Assembly: GCF_015865035.1 (NCBI RefSeq)
Contig: NZ_JADZGI010000001.1
Location: 1,116,001-1,180,000, forward strand
Direction: 5' to 3'
DNA length: 64,000 bases
Origin: Novosphingobium aureum
GTDB lineage: Bacteria; Pseudomonadota; Alphaproteobacteria; Sphingomonadales; Sphingomonadaceae
The translations under genes were made by a program, and so were the position numbers. Numbering within the stretch: position 1 is the first letter of the stretch; each line of letters opens with the position of its first letter. A model generated the notes under the pieces. It saw only the letters and a list, made by a program, of their open reading frames with translations, was not told the origin of the DNA and did no database searches. This document shows, piece by piece, positions 36,787 to 46,358 of this stretch.

Positions 36787-37954
36787 AAATGCGCAGGATC
36801 AGAAGGCGCAGGATCAGGGTGTAAAGACTGAAACCGCGGAAGGCTCGGGTAGCGTGATCGACAAGAGCAAGCGCAAGAACCTGTTGCTTGGTTTCGGAGC
36901 AGCAGTCGTTTTGGTTGGCGCAATATGGGGAATTTACGAGGCGTTCATTGCTGAAGGAACCGTCTCGACCGATAATGCGTATGTTGCTGCCGAGAACGCG
37001 GAAGTGACCCCGCTGACCTCGGGGCGTGTTGTCGAGGTGCTGGTCACAGACACGCAACCGGTCAAGCGAGGTCAGTTGCTTTTTCGCATCGACGATGCTG
37101 ATCAGAAGATCGTCTTGGCCGAGGCAGAGGCAAACCTTGCCCGAGCCAAGCGAATGTATGGCCAGTCGCTAGCAAACAACCAGGCGCTGGGAGCGGCGGC
37201 GGATGCCAATCAGGCACAGATTAACACCGCCAGGGCAAACCAGGCGGCCGCCAGGGCGGACCTTACCAAAGCGCAGTCAGATTTTGCCCGCCGCAATGAG
37301 TTGGCTGGAACCGGCGCAGTTTCGATCGAAGAGCTGACCACAGCACGCCAGGCGCTTGACTCGGCCAAGGCAGCCTATGAACAGGCGCAAGCCTCGCTCA
37401 AGCAGGCGCAGGCCAGCGCGGTGAGTGCTCGACGTCAGGAGCAGGCCGCTGTTGCGCTGACCGAGGGCACGACGCTCAAAACGGCTCCAGAGATACAGCT
37501 CGCGCAAGCGCAGTATGATAAGGCCCGGCTCGATCTCGAACGTACCGTGGTGCGCGCGCCGATCGACGGGGTCGTTTCCAAGCGTACAATCCAGGTCGGC
37601 CAGAAGGTGCAGAACGGCGAGGCGGCGATGATCATCGTTCCTGTCGGGAAACTCTACGTCGATGCCAACTTCAAGGAAGACAAGCTTGGCAATGTCCGCT
37701 CAGGTCAGTCGGCCAAGTTGACCTCCGATTTCTATGGTGGCGATGTTGTATATCACGGCAAGGTCGTCGGCTTTTCGGGGGGAACTGGCGCTGCATTTTC
37801 GCTGATCCCGGCTCAGAATGCGACCGGCAACTGGATCAAGGTCGTACAGCGCCTCCCGGTACGTATCGAACTCGACCCGGCCGAGCTCGCGGCCCACCCT
37901 CTGCGGGTCGGGTTGTCGATGGAGGCAGAGATCGACTTGTCGAGCAAGGACTGA
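36779..37954 (+). CDS. emrA: EmrA/HlyD-type membrane fusion protein
   Basis: A 391-residue periplasmic adaptor linking the inner-membrane exporter to the outer-membrane channel. Cytoplasmic basic N-terminus (about 1-33), one transmembrane helix (NLLLGFGAAVVLVGAIWGIY), the barrel-lipoyl segment TDNAYVAAENAEVTPLTSGR, a long Ala/Gln-rich coiled coil (about 115-245), and the second lipoyl half VRAPIDGVVSKRTIQVGQKV. ATG at 36779 overlaps the previous gene. EmrA assignment rests on the DHA2-type partner encoded next, whose ATG shares one base with this stop codon. Confidence 0.92.
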   Translation: MSENAQDQKAQDQGVKTETAEGSGSVIDKSKRKNLLLGFGAAVVLVGAIWGIYEAFIAEGTVSTDNAYVAAENAEVTPLTSGRVVEVLVTDTQPVKRGQLLFRIDDADQKIVLAEAEANLARAKRMYGQSLANNQALGAAADANQAQINTARANQAAARADLTKAQSDFARRNELAGTGAVSIEELTTARQALDSAKAAYEQAQASLKQAQASAVSARRQEQAAVALTEGTTLKTAPEIQLAQAQYDKARLDLERTVVRAPIDGVVSKRTIQVGQKVQNGEAAMIIVPVGKLYVDANFKEDKLGNVRSGQSAKLTSDFYGGDVVYHGKVVGFSGGTGAAFSLIPAQNATGNWIKVVQRLPVRIELDPAELAAHPLRVGLSMEAEIDLSSKD

Positions 37955-39525
37955 TGCCCAGCGCTGCAACTATCGATCCTGGTAAGGGTGCAAGCGTCCG
38001 TGAAGGAGGGCAGGACGGCACGTTCTCGGGCGCCAAGCTTGCGTTAGCGGCTTTCGTGCTGGCGATGGCGAACTTCGTCGTCGTGCTTGACATGACTATC
38101 GCCAATGTCTCGGTACCTCACATTTCCGGTGGTCTCGCCGTGTCGACCGAGAGCGGCACCTGGGTCATTACGTCCTATGCAGTGGCAGAGGCTATCTGCG
38201 TGCCGCTTACAGGCTGGTTGGCCGGACGTTTCGGGACAGTGCGGCTGTTTTTGCTTTCGATTGCCGGGTTCGGCATCTTTTCGGCGCTGTGTGGCTTTGC
38301 GACGACTTTGCCTATGCTGGTTGCCTTCCGCATCGGCCAAGGGTTCTGCGGTGGCCCGCTCATGCCCTTGTCACAGACGTTGCTGCTCAAGATTTTTCCA
38401 AAGGCAGATCATTCCAAGGCAATGGCAATGTGGGCGATGACGGTTGTCGTCGCACCGATCGCCGGCCCAATTCTTGGGGGCTACATCTCGGACAACTGGC
38501 ACTGGCGCTGGATATTCTTCATCAACGTGCCGATCGTCGCAGCGGTGTTTTTTGCCTTGGCGGTATTGCTTCGCGATGTCGTGACGCCCCTCCGCAAGGC
38601 TCCGATCGATGTAACTGGACTGCTGCTGCTGATCATTTGGGTCGGGGCTTTCCAGATGATGCTCGATCTGGGCCATGATCGCGATTGGTTCAACAACGGT
38701 TTGATCTGCGCGCTTGCGGCGATCGCGATCGTGTTCTTCGGCATCTTTGTGATCTGGGAATTGACCGCAGACCACCCCATAGTCGATCTCGCAGTGTTCC
38801 GGCATCGCGGATTTAGCGCATCGACCTTTGCATTGATGCTGGCCTTCGGGACTTACTTCTCAGCGGTCGTGATTACCCCGCAGTGGCTGCAGGCAGGCAT
38901 GGGTTATACTGCTACATGGGCTGGGATCGCGATGGCCCCGGCCGGTGTTCTGGCCGTCTTTGCGTCTCCGTTGGTGCCAAAGCTCATGCAACGTTTCGAC
39001 CCGCGACTGCTTGTGTTTGCAGGGGTCTCGTGGCTCGCGTTCTGCGCCTATTTGCGCACCTACTGGTCGACTGATTCGACCTTGTGGGAGGTGTCTTTCC
39101 CACAATTGATCCAAGGCGTTGGCGTTGCCTTCATGATTGTGCCGCTGACAACAATCGGTCTAGCTGCAGTGGATCCAGAAGAGACGGCCTCGGCCGCTGG
39201 TATATCGAACTTTGGCAGAACCTTGGCGGGTGCCATCGGCACCTCGGTCGTGACCACATTGTGGGCCGACCAAGGACGCAAGGACGGGGCCGACCTGGTG
39301 GCTGGCATGAACAACGTTGAAGGCACCGTGGTCCAGCTCCAGCACCAAGGCATGTCCACGGAGATGGCTCGTGCGGCGATTGACCGGCTGGTCGAAATAC
39401 AGGCGCAGGCGCAGGCGACGGTCCACGTGGCGGCCTACTCTGCGGTGGCCTTGATGATTGCTGCCTTCGCGATCTGGTTCGCGCCGCGTCCCCCGAAGGG
39501 AACGGCGCCCTCGGCCGGTCACTGA
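37954..39525 (+). CDS. emrB: DHA2 family drug:H+ antiporter
   Basis: A 523-residue inner-membrane exporter with 14 predicted transmembrane helices. Motifs: FVVVLDMTIANVSVPHISG (motif D1), TSYAVAEAICVPLTGWLAGRFGTVRL (motif A), RIGQGFCGGPLMPLSQTLLL, and MAMWAMTVVVAPIAGPILGGYI (motif C, the antiporter motif). With EmrA and the outer-membrane factor it forms a tripartite pump for hydrophobic compounds. The stop-start overlap TGATG shows tight coupling. Confidence 0.95.
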   Translation: MPSAATIDPGKGASVREGGQDGTFSGAKLALAAFVLAMANFVVVLDMTIANVSVPHISGGLAVSTESGTWVITSYAVAEAICVPLTGWLAGRFGTVRLFLLSIAGFGIFSALCGFATTLPMLVAFRIGQGFCGGPLMPLSQTLLLKIFPKADHSKAMAMWAMTVVVAPIAGPILGGYISDNWHWRWIFFINVPIVAAVFFALAVLLRDVVTPLRKAPIDVTGLLLLIIWVGAFQMMLDLGHDRDWFNNGLICALAAIAIVFFGIFVIWELTADHPIVDLAVFRHRGFSASTFALMLAFGTYFSAVVITPQWLQAGMGYTATWAGIAMAPAGVLAVFASPLVPKLMQRFDPRLLVFAGVSWLAFCAYLRTYWSTDSTLWEVSFPQLIQGVGVAFMIVPLTTIGLAAVDPEETASAAGISNFGRTLAGAIGTSVVTTLWADQGRKDGADLVAGMNNVEGTVVQLQHQGMSTEMARAAIDRLVEIQAQAQATVHVAAYSAVALMIAAFAIWFAPRPPKGTAPSAGH

Positions 39526-39651
39526 CATCTCCACCGGGTCGGCCCCCCCATCGGCTGACCCACCCTGCGCGGCACCGGAACGCGTATCCTGTCGGCCCTG
39601 GCAGTGGTAGATGTGTCCCAATGCCGTTGCGTCAGCAGCAAGCAAGCGCGT

Positions 39652-40686
39652 TCAGTTGGGGCTCGCTCCGCAGTTGGAGAGAACATCTGCGGCTAGCTCT
39701 TCAAGCCTTAGCTCGGCGCTTGCCGCACCTGCCTCGACAGCGGCAGCTGGAGCCTGGGGCACGGTCGCGGAATTGCGGTCCTGCGCAAGCGTGCGGCAGC
39801 CAACGGCTTGAAGCAGCTTGAGGCCCTTGGCGCCGTCTTCGCCCATGCCGGTCAGTACGGCCCCGATGGTGCTCATGCCCGCGCGAGAAAGTGACCCGAA
39901 CAGCAGGGTTGCCGAAGGGCGAAACCCCTCGACTGGATCGCGCTCGATCAAGCGTAGCCGTGCTGGCTTGCCCGGTTCAATGATGACGTGGCGGCCGGGA
40001 TCGAAGGCGATATGGACGGTGCCCGGCTCCAGTTCCGCGCCATCGCAGGCTGCCTTGACCGCGCAGTCGCAATCCTTGTCGGCGCGCGCGATGAACATTT
40101 CGGCCAGCGCAGGCTCGGTCTGCAGGACGATGACTGTCGGAGGGCAGTTCTTCGGGTAGTGCCCAAGCACTTCAGTCAGGGCATCGACCCCACCCATCGA
40201 AGTCGAGAAGGCAGCGATCGTACCGTTAGGCTCATAGGCGCCGTCCTCCGCCTTGGCGGCCTTGGGGCGCGGTTTGTCGCGAACGTTGGAATTGGCGGCG
40301 GCGAGGACAATCTTGCCGAGTTTCCCGACTGTCTTGGCAAATTGTTCAGGGGTTGCTTTCAGCGGCTTGGGAAAGCATTCCACCGCACCCAGTTCGAAAG
40401 CCTTGAGCGAGGTTTCGGTGCCGCTTTGAGTAAGGCTCGAAAGCATTACTACCGGCATCGGATTGGTGTTCATGATCTCCTCAAGAAATTCGATGCCGCT
40501 CATGCCAGGCATTTCGACATCCAGAGTCACGACGTTGGGTTGAAGCTCGGCGATCTGGTCGCGTGCTTCGGCCGCATTGGCTGCAGTACCTATGACCCTG
40601 ACATTTTTTGATTGCTCCAGCACATCGCAAAACAGCGCGCGCATCGCGGCTGAATCGTCGACTACCAGAACACGGGCGTCATGCAT
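39652..40686 (-). CDS. divergent CheB-like protein lacking the catalytic histidine
   Basis: A 344-residue protein with CheB architecture: receiver domain 1-120 (VLVVDDSAAMRALF, phosphoacceptor Asp56 in VVTLDVEMPGMSGIEF, PKPL) and a methylesterase-like domain from about 155. The nucleophile Ser163 (STSMGGVDAL) and Asp284 (VLTGMGEDGAKGL) remain, but the usual QH-M-P segment reads VLQTEPAL, with Thr at the position of the catalytic His190 of E. coli CheB. The FGMP block is also changed (ATVPQAPAAA). It is thus probably not an active methylesterase. A normal CheB is encoded at 44364. ATG at 40686 has GAGGA eight bases upstream. It is divergent from the che operon. Confidence 0.88.
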   Translation of the reverse strand: MHDARVLVVDDSAAMRALFCDVLEQSKNVRVIGTAANAAEARDQIAELQPNVVTLDVEMPGMSGIEFLEEIMNTNPMPVVMLSSLTQSGTETSLKAFELGAVECFPKPLKATPEQFAKTVGKLGKIVLAAANSNVRDKPRPKAAKAEDGAYEPNGTIAAFSTSMGGVDALTEVLGHYPKNCPPTVIVLQTEPALAEMFIARADKDCDCAVKAACDGAELEPGTVHIAFDPGRHVIIEPGKPARLRLIERDPVEGFRPSATLLFGSLSRAGMSTIGAVLTGMGEDGAKGLKLLQAVGCRTLAQDRNSATVPQAPAAAVEAGAASAELRLEELAADVLSNCGASPN

Positions 40687-41003
40687 GGACAAGGTCCTCT
40701 CTAATTGTTCCATCCCCCGGGGATGCTGACCTGCCGCATAACCGCGACGGTGCGACGAAATTCCTTAAGCCGGTTAGGCAATTCGCCTGAGAGCGCCACA
40801 AACGCGGTGTTGGCATGGCTCTGTCTATGTCGCCCTTGATCCGGGCCAGAGCGGATGAGGTGGACAATGCGAGAAACGAACGATGCGAGATGCGATGACA
40901 GGAGTGCCGGCAGGCATTGTTCACCTCGCGACGGACGCAAATCATGCGGCTGCCTACCGTGCCCCCTCGCGGGCGGTGTGCTGGTGATCGGAGGAGGGGC
41001 GCA
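40687..41003. other. 317-bp divergent promoter region of the chemotaxis cluster
   Basis: No gene seen. It must hold promoters for the CheB-like gene (minus) and the STAS-cheA operon (plus). I find no sigma-28 or sigma-54 consensus. Confidence 0.4.
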
Positions 41004-41264
41004 ATGACTGCGATAGTGCTTCCGGCGCGCTGTGATCGCGCGGCGGCTGAAGTGCTCTGGCCCGAACTGGTTGGTGCCATGGGCAATGGGGCTACCCGAA
41101 TCGATGCGAGCGGGGTGGAGCATGTCGGGCAGGCGGTACTGCAATTGCTCGTATCCGCGCGGCGCAGTGGAGGCGGTGCAGTGATAACGGCTTCGCCTGC
41201 TTTGCTCGAGGCCGCCCGGCTGACCGGACTGGACGATGAACTATTCGAGGATGGTGAGGTATGA
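41004..41264 (+). CDS. STAS-domain protein
   Basis: An 86-residue single STAS domain (anti-sigma-antagonist-like): MTAIVLPARCDRAAAEVLWP, then TRIDASGVEHVGQAVLQLLV, where the usual D-x-S-G-V-x-x-x-D-S-A-G loop reads DASGVEHVGQA, so the phosphorylatable serine of SpoIIAA types is replaced, and AVITASPALLEAARLTGLDD. STAS proteins of this kind often accompany non-flagellar chemotaxis-type clusters. Strong ribosome site GGAGGAGGGG. Overlaps cheA by ATGA. Confidence 0.85.
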   Translation: MTAIVLPARCDRAAAEVLWPELVGAMGNGATRIDASGVEHVGQAVLQLLVSARRSGGGAVITASPALLEAARLTGLDDELFEDGEV

Positions 41265-43483
41265 GCCCGGAGGAAATTCAGCAAATTTTCTTCGTCGAGT
41301 GCGAGGAATCGCTCGCGGCGGCTGAGGCCGGGCTAGCTGCATGCCAAGCAGGAACTCAGGATTCCGACACCGTGAACGCGGTGTTTCGCGCCGTACACTC
41401 AATCAAGGGGGGCGCAGGGGCGTTCGGCTACAGCGCGCTTCAGGCATATACTCATACGTTCGAGACACTCTTGTCCGACGTGCGCGAGGGGTTGGTGGTG
41501 TTAGCGCCGCCGTTGATCGAGTTGCTGTTGCGCGCGCTCGACACGCTCGCCGACCATGTAGAGGCGGCTCGCGAGACAACGCCCGAGCCTGACGACGCGG
41601 GGCTGATCAGCGAGATGGAAGCGGCTATGGCCGCCAACGCAGACCAAGGCATGGTGTCTGGCGACGGCGATGAGGAAGGCGATGGCGTTGCAGCCGGGCC
41701 TGTCTCTTTGCGCGAGTTGCCGCCTGTGCAAGTGGACGTAGCAGAGGAAGAAGGACGGGAGGCTGATCTCGATCTCGATGCTCTGCTGGATGACCTCGGT
41801 CTGGACTTTGGTGGCAGCGGGCCTGTTAGTGAGGGCGATGTGCCGGACACCGATGGGGGCGAGGCTGGGTTGCATGTGCATGTTCGCCCCCGTGCCGGCG
41901 CGATGCGCAATGGTTCGGAGCCCTTACTGATGTTGCGCGACATGGTCGCGTTGGGCGGGCACTGTATCGACTGTGATGTCTCGCAAATTCCCGCGCTCGA
42001 TGGGCTTGATGTCTCGCAAGGTTATCTGGGGTGGACGTTCGCGATGCCATCTGGTGTTGAGGAAGATGCGGTCCGCGACATCTTCGACTTCATCGGCGAT
42101 GACTGCGCGCTGACTTTCGGGCGCGACGCGGTGTTGCCGCAGGTGGAACTCGAAGGCACTGGCGTTGTGAGCGCAACTGCTGTCCCGGGCGATACACCGC
42201 CAGCGACAGCGCACAGCCCGACCGAGGTCCAGGTGGCTGAGCCTGCGGTAAAGGGCGAGGACGAACCCCGGGCTGGCCCGGGAGCCGTACCGGCTCCGCC
42301 GGCCGCTGGCCAATCTATTCGGATCGACCTTTACAAGCTGGATCGCCTGATCGACCTAGTCGGCGAACTCGTGATCGCGCAGGCCATGCTGGTGCAGCGG
42401 CTCGAGGGGGCAGGAATAACCGCCAGCGAGGAACTCTCGCTGCTCGAAAGCCTCACGCGCGATATACAGGAATCGGCGATGTCGATCCGTGCGCAGCCGA
42501 TTGCCTCGGTGTTTAGCCGGGTGCCACGTATCCTGCGCGACCTTGCCAGCACTACCGGAAAACATGTCAAGCTAGAGGTTTTCGGCGAATCGACCGAGTT
42601 GGACAAGACCGTGATCGAGCGCCTCGGCGAACCGCTCACGCACTTAATCCGCAACGCCGTTGACCATGGTATCGAAAAGGCAGAGGACCGCATCGCTGCG
42701 GGCAAATCCCCAGAAGGTACGCTGACGCTATCGGCTGAACACCGCTCGGGGCGGATACTGATCACCATTGCCGACGACGGAGCGGGCATCAACCGTGAGC
42801 GTGTGCTGGCCAAGGCCATCGAGAAAGGCATCGTTGCCAGCGAGGCACAGCTCACCGCCGAAGAAATCGACAACCTCATCTTCGCGCCTGGTTTTTCGAC
42901 CGCGCAAGTTGTTTCGAACATTTCGGGGCGCGGCGTGGGCATGGATGTCGTACGCCAGAACGTGAAGGACTTGGGCGGGCGTATCACCATCGATTCTACA
43001 CCTGGGAGGGGTACGGCCTTCATCCTGACCTTGCCGTTGACCCTGGCAATCTCGGACGGGATGATCGTCAATGTCGCCGACCAGACCATGGTCGTCCCGC
43101 TGGCACATGTTGTGGAAAGCTTGCGTCCGGGCGAAGGAGACGTGAAGGGGCTGGGATCGCACCGACAGATGCTCAACGTGCGGGGTAAGTTCATCCCAGT
43201 AATTGCGCTCGGGGCATCGCTAGGCGCCGAACGGGGCGGGACCGATCCGGAAAAGGGCGTACTTATCGTTGTTGATACTGAGAGTGCCGGACAGGCCGCG
43301 CTTCTGGTCGACGATATCCAGGATCAGCGCCAATTCGTGATCAAGAGTCTCGCGACCAATTTCCGACCGGTCGATGGTATCGCAGGGGCAACGATCCTGG
43401 GTGACGGCCGCGTCGCGCTGATTGTCGATGTCGATGGACTGGTGGCATGCGCTCTGCCTTCGCATGAAAGACAGGCCGCGTGA
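41261..43483 (+). CDS. cheA: chemotaxis histidine kinase CheA
   Basis: A 740-residue CheA. P1 Hpt domain 1-110 with AVHSIKGGAGAFGYSAL (phospho-His46). A long acidic, Asp/Glu/Val-rich linker and P2-like region lie at about 130-300. P3 dimerisation helices IRIDLYKLDRLIDLVGELVI are near 350, P4 ATPase HLIRNAVDHGIEKAEDRIAA, ITIADDGAGINRERVLAKAI and GRGVGMDVVRQNVKDLGG, and P5 CheW-like end (MVVPLAHVVESLRPG). All catalytic motifs are intact. The linker is longer than in E. coli CheA. It is coupled by overlaps to the STAS gene before and cheR after. Confidence 0.96.
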   Translation: MSPEEIQQIFFVECEESLAAAEAGLAACQAGTQDSDTVNAVFRAVHSIKGGAGAFGYSALQAYTHTFETLLSDVREGLVVLAPPLIELLLRALDTLADHVEAARETTPEPDDAGLISEMEAAMAANADQGMVSGDGDEEGDGVAAGPVSLRELPPVQVDVAEEEGREADLDLDALLDDLGLDFGGSGPVSEGDVPDTDGGEAGLHVHVRPRAGAMRNGSEPLLMLRDMVALGGHCIDCDVSQIPALDGLDVSQGYLGWTFAMPSGVEEDAVRDIFDFIGDDCALTFGRDAVLPQVELEGTGVVSATAVPGDTPPATAHSPTEVQVAEPAVKGEDEPRAGPGAVPAPPAAGQSIRIDLYKLDRLIDLVGELVIAQAMLVQRLEGAGITASEELSLLESLTRDIQESAMSIRAQPIASVFSRVPRILRDLASTTGKHVKLEVFGESTELDKTVIERLGEPLTHLIRNAVDHGIEKAEDRIAAGKSPEGTLTLSAEHRSGRILITIADDGAGINRERVLAKAIEKGIVASEAQLTAEEIDNLIFAPGFSTAQVVSNISGRGVGMDVVRQNVKDLGGRITIDSTPGRGTAFILTLPLTLAISDGMIVNVADQTMVVPLAHVVESLRPGEGDVKGLGSHRQMLNVRGKFIPVIALGASLGAERGGTDPEKGVLIVVDTESAGQAALLVDDIQDQRQFVIKSLATNFRPVDGIAGATILGDGRVALIVDVDGLVACALPSHERQAA

Positions 43484-44367
43484 CGGCGCAGTCTTCGACC
43501 ATCTCGACAAGCCTGTACGATCCGATCCCGGGTGTCAGCCCCGACATCTATAGCGGTAAGGACTTTGCCCAGGTCGCGCGGATCGTTTACGAGGCAGCCG
43601 GGATCGTATTGCCGCAGGGCAAGGCGATGCTGGTCTATTCGCGGCTTGCTCCGCTGGTACGCGCAAGCGGGCTGGTGACGTTTGGCAAATATATCGAATT
43701 GCTTGGAAATGATCGGGCTGAGCTTGACCGCACGGTTGCGGCGCTGACGACCAACCATACCTTCTTCTACCGCGAAGCGCATCACTTCGAACATCTCGCC
43801 CAAGTCGTGCGTCCGCAGGTTCTATCCCAGCTTGAAGCGCGCCGGCCGGTGCGCTTGTGGTCGGCGGGATGTTCGAGCGGGGAGGAGACGTGGTCGATCA
43901 TCATGACCTTGTTGGGGCCTGATCGAGCCATGGGGCAGCAGATTGCGCGAGCCGACATCAGGGCACTCGCGAGCGACATTGCCCCGCACGCGATAGAACG
44001 CGGCAGCAAGGCGGTCTATCCTGCCAAGGATATGGCGCCCGTTCCCGCGGCACTGCGCAGCGCCTGGACTTCATCAGTAGGCGACGATGAACTGACAATC
44101 GCAGAACCGGCGCGCTCGATCGTTCGCTTCCGTCAGCTCAATCTGCTCGGGCAGTGGCCGATCAAGGGACGCTTCGATTTCATCTTCTGTCGCAACGTAA
44201 TGATATATTTCGATACGCCGACGAAGGAGCATCTGGTCCAACGCTTCGCCCAAGTCCTCGCGCCGGGGGGCTTTCTGTACATAGGTCATTCCGAGCGTGT
44301 CACCGGGGCAGCGACGCAGATGCTCGAATTGGTGGGACCGACTATCTATCGCAGGAGCGGGCCATGA
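43480..44367 (+). CDS. cheR: chemotaxis protein methyltransferase CheR
   Basis: A 295-residue SAM-dependent glutamate O-methyltransferase acting on chemoreceptors. N-terminal helical domain (DFAQVARIVYEAAGIVLPQGK), a linker with LTTNHTFFYREAHHFEHL, SAM-binding RLWSAGCSSGEETWSI and LASDIAPHAIERGSKAVYPA, and the late FDFIFCRNVMIYFD. Starts with GTG overlapping the cheA stop (GTGA). That a receptor methylation pair CheR/CheB is present implies a receptor encoded elsewhere. Confidence 0.96.
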   Translation: MTAQSSTISTSLYDPIPGVSPDIYSGKDFAQVARIVYEAAGIVLPQGKAMLVYSRLAPLVRASGLVTFGKYIELLGNDRAELDRTVAALTTNHTFFYREAHHFEHLAQVVRPQVLSQLEARRPVRLWSAGCSSGEETWSIIMTLLGPDRAMGQQIARADIRALASDIAPHAIERGSKAVYPAKDMAPVPAALRSAWTSSVGDDELTIAEPARSIVRFRQLNLLGQWPIKGRFDFIFCRNVMIYFDTPTKEHLVQRFAQVLAPGGFLYIGHSERVTGAATQMLELVGPTIYRRSGP

Positions 44368-45389
44368 GCGTGCGCGTTCTCATCGTTGACGATTCCCCGA
44401 CCATGCGCGCGATTCTGATGTCGCGCTTGCGCGAACAACCCGACATTGAGGTCATTGCCACAGCTTCGAACGCGGCCGAGGGGCGCGAACTCATCAAGCA
44501 GCACGATCCCGACGTCGTAACCCTCGATATCGAGATGCCAGGCATGAACGGGCTCGATTTTCTCGAGAAGATCATGACTTTGCGCCCTACGCCCGTGATC
44601 ATTGTCTCGGGTGCGACCCAGGAGGGCAACGAGGTTACCGCTCGCGCGCTCGCGCTGGGGGCCGTGAATTGTTATGCCAAGTATGATCCCAGTGGGAAGC
44701 TTGCGTTGCAGGATAGCGGCGAACTTGCCCGGATGATTCGCGATGCTGCGCAAGTGCGCTTTCGTAAGCCCGGGCGGCCAGCGCCGGCGGTGGCTGAGGA
44801 AAGCCAACGCTCGATCCGGCGCGATACGCGTCTGATCGCGATAGGTTCCTCAACCGGCGGGGTCGAGGCGCTACAGGTGCTGCTGCGCGAGTTTCCGTCA
44901 GATTGTCCACCCACGCTGATTGTGCAGCACGTCAATCCACGCTTCGCTCCGGCGATTGCGCGGACGCTCGACAAGGCGTGCCCCGCACGTGTGTGCATCG
45001 CGGTCAACGACATGCCGCTTCAGTCAGGCCATGTTTACGTCGCGGCTGAGCCCGATCATCACCTGACCGTGCGCGGAACCAGCACTCTTTATGCCAAGCT
45101 GCGCCGGGGGGAGCTGGTTACCGGGCATATCCCCAGTGTCGATGCCTTGTTTGCGTCTGTGGCTCAGTGCGTCGGTTCCAATGCGGTGGGCATCCTTCTC
45201 ACCGGCATGGGGCAAGACGGGGCCAAGGGGCTGCTCGCGATGGCTCAGGCCGGTGCGCATACGATCGCGCAGGACGAAAACACCTGCACAGTTTTCGGAA
45301 TGCCGCGCGCGGCGATCTCGCTTGGTGCGGCGCGGGTCGTTGCCCCGATCAACCGGATCGCACGCCACGCTCTCAACAAGGCTGCATGA
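44364..45389 (+). CDS. cheB: chemotaxis methylesterase CheB
   Basis: A 341-residue CheB. Receiver domain with VLIVDDSPTMRAIL, VVTLDIEMPGMNGLDF, and the esterase domain with full triad: Ser in IAIGSSTGGVEAL, His in LIVQHVNPRFAP, Asp in ILLTGMGQDGAKGLLAM, then TVFGMPRAAISLGAA. It removes methyl groups from receptors when phosphorylated by CheA. ATGA overlap with cheR; the cheD start overlaps its stop. Contrast with the degenerate copy at 39652-40686. Confidence 0.96.
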   Translation: MSVRVLIVDDSPTMRAILMSRLREQPDIEVIATASNAAEGRELIKQHDPDVVTLDIEMPGMNGLDFLEKIMTLRPTPVIIVSGATQEGNEVTARALALGAVNCYAKYDPSGKLALQDSGELARMIRDAAQVRFRKPGRPAPAVAEESQRSIRRDTRLIAIGSSTGGVEALQVLLREFPSDCPPTLIVQHVNPRFAPAIARTLDKACPARVCIAVNDMPLQSGHVYVAAEPDHHLTVRGTSTLYAKLRRGELVTGHIPSVDALFASVAQCVGSNAVGILLTGMGQDGAKGLLAMAQAGAHTIAQDENTCTVFGMPRAAISLGAARVVAPINRIARHALNKAA

Positions 45390-45946
45390 TGAGCTCCAAT
45401 CTTGATCTGAACAAAAGCGGCACGATCAAACTGACGGTACTGCAGGGTCAGTACAAGGTCAGCTCGGGACCAAAGGTCGAATTAGGCACGGTGCTTGGAT
45501 CGTGCGTGGCGACGTGCCTTTACGATCCGGCGATCGAACTGGGGGGAATGAATCATTTCCTGCTGCCCGAACCGCCAAGCAGCCACAATCGCGGCGAAGT
45601 CGACGTGCACTACGGTGTCTATCTGATGGAGATGCTGATCAACGAGATGCTCAACTACGGTGCGCGCAAGGATCGCCTGAGGGCGCATCTCTACGGTGGC
45701 GCCAACATTCGTAGCGGCATGCAGCAGATCGGCACCGCGAATGCCGAATTTGCCCGCGGTTTCCTCGTGCGCGAGCGGATCGAGCTGGTGCGCGAAGATC
45801 TGGGCGGCACCAATGCGCGTCGCGTCGATTTCCGTCCGTCGTCGGGCATGGTTCGATGCCGTACCGTCGCCAGCTCCGATGCCCCCGAGGCAAGGCCGCA
45901 ACCCGTATTCCGTCCGGCTCCGCGCGGCGAAGTCGAAATGTTCTGA
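45386..45946 (+). CDS. cheD: chemoreceptor deamidase CheD
   Basis: A 186-residue CheD, deamidating receptor glutamines. Catalytic Cys in VLGSCVATCLYDPA, His in GGMNHFLLPEP, then YGARKDRLRAHLYGGANI and GTANAEFARGFLVRERI, ending in a Pro/Arg-rich tail. Two consecutive ATGs (45386 and 45389) are possible; the first overlaps the cheB stop. It fits the operon position between cheB and cheY. Confidence 0.93.
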   Translation: MMSSNLDLNKSGTIKLTVLQGQYKVSSGPKVELGTVLGSCVATCLYDPAIELGGMNHFLLPEPPSSHNRGEVDVHYGVYLMEMLINEMLNYGARKDRLRAHLYGGANIRSGMQQIGTANAEFARGFLVRERIELVREDLGGTNARRVDFRPSSGMVRCRTVASSDAPEARPQPVFRPAPRGEVEMF

Positions 45947-45962
45947 ACCAGAGAGGCACTCG

Positions 45963-46334
45963 ATGTCCAAGTCTACCCGTATTCTCACCGTCGATGACAG
46001 CGCGTCGATGCGTGCTTTGCTCAACCATGCGCTGTCGACCAATGGTTTCGACGTGTCGCAGGCCGACGACGGTGTCTCTGCGTTGGAATGGCTCGCGGTG
46101 AACGAGGTTGATGTCGTGATTACCGACATCAACATGCCGCGCCTCGACGGCTTTGGCCTCATCGAACAGGTGCGCGGCGGCACGCGCCACCGAGACCGCC
46201 CGATCCTGGTGCTTACTACCGAGAGTTCGGACGAGAAAAAGGCGCGGGCACGTGCAGCCGGGGCCACCGGCTGGATCGTAAAGCCGTTCGATACGGAAAA
46301 GCTTGTCGCGGCTGTCCGCCGTGTCGCGCACTGA
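45963..46334 (+). CDS. cheY: CheY-type response regulator
   Basis: A 123-residue single receiver domain: RILTVDDSASMRALLNHAL (acidic pocket), VVITDINMPRLDGFGLI (phospho-Asp), VLTTESSDEKKARARAAGAT (switch Thr) and GWIVKPFDTEKL (Lys). The MPRLDG form and the TTESSxxKK loop are typical of alphaproteobacterial CheY in operons with CheD. Output target is not visible: no flagellar switch gene is in the window. The ATG is preceded by AGAGAGG. Confidence 0.94.
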   Translation: MSKSTRILTVDDSASMRALLNHALSTNGFDVSQADDGVSALEWLAVNEVDVVITDINMPRLDGFGLIEQVRGGTRHRDRPILVLTTESSDEKKARARAAGATGWIVKPFDTEKLVAAVRRVAH

Positions 46335-46358
46335 TCACTCTAGCAAGGGAGCCGGTCG

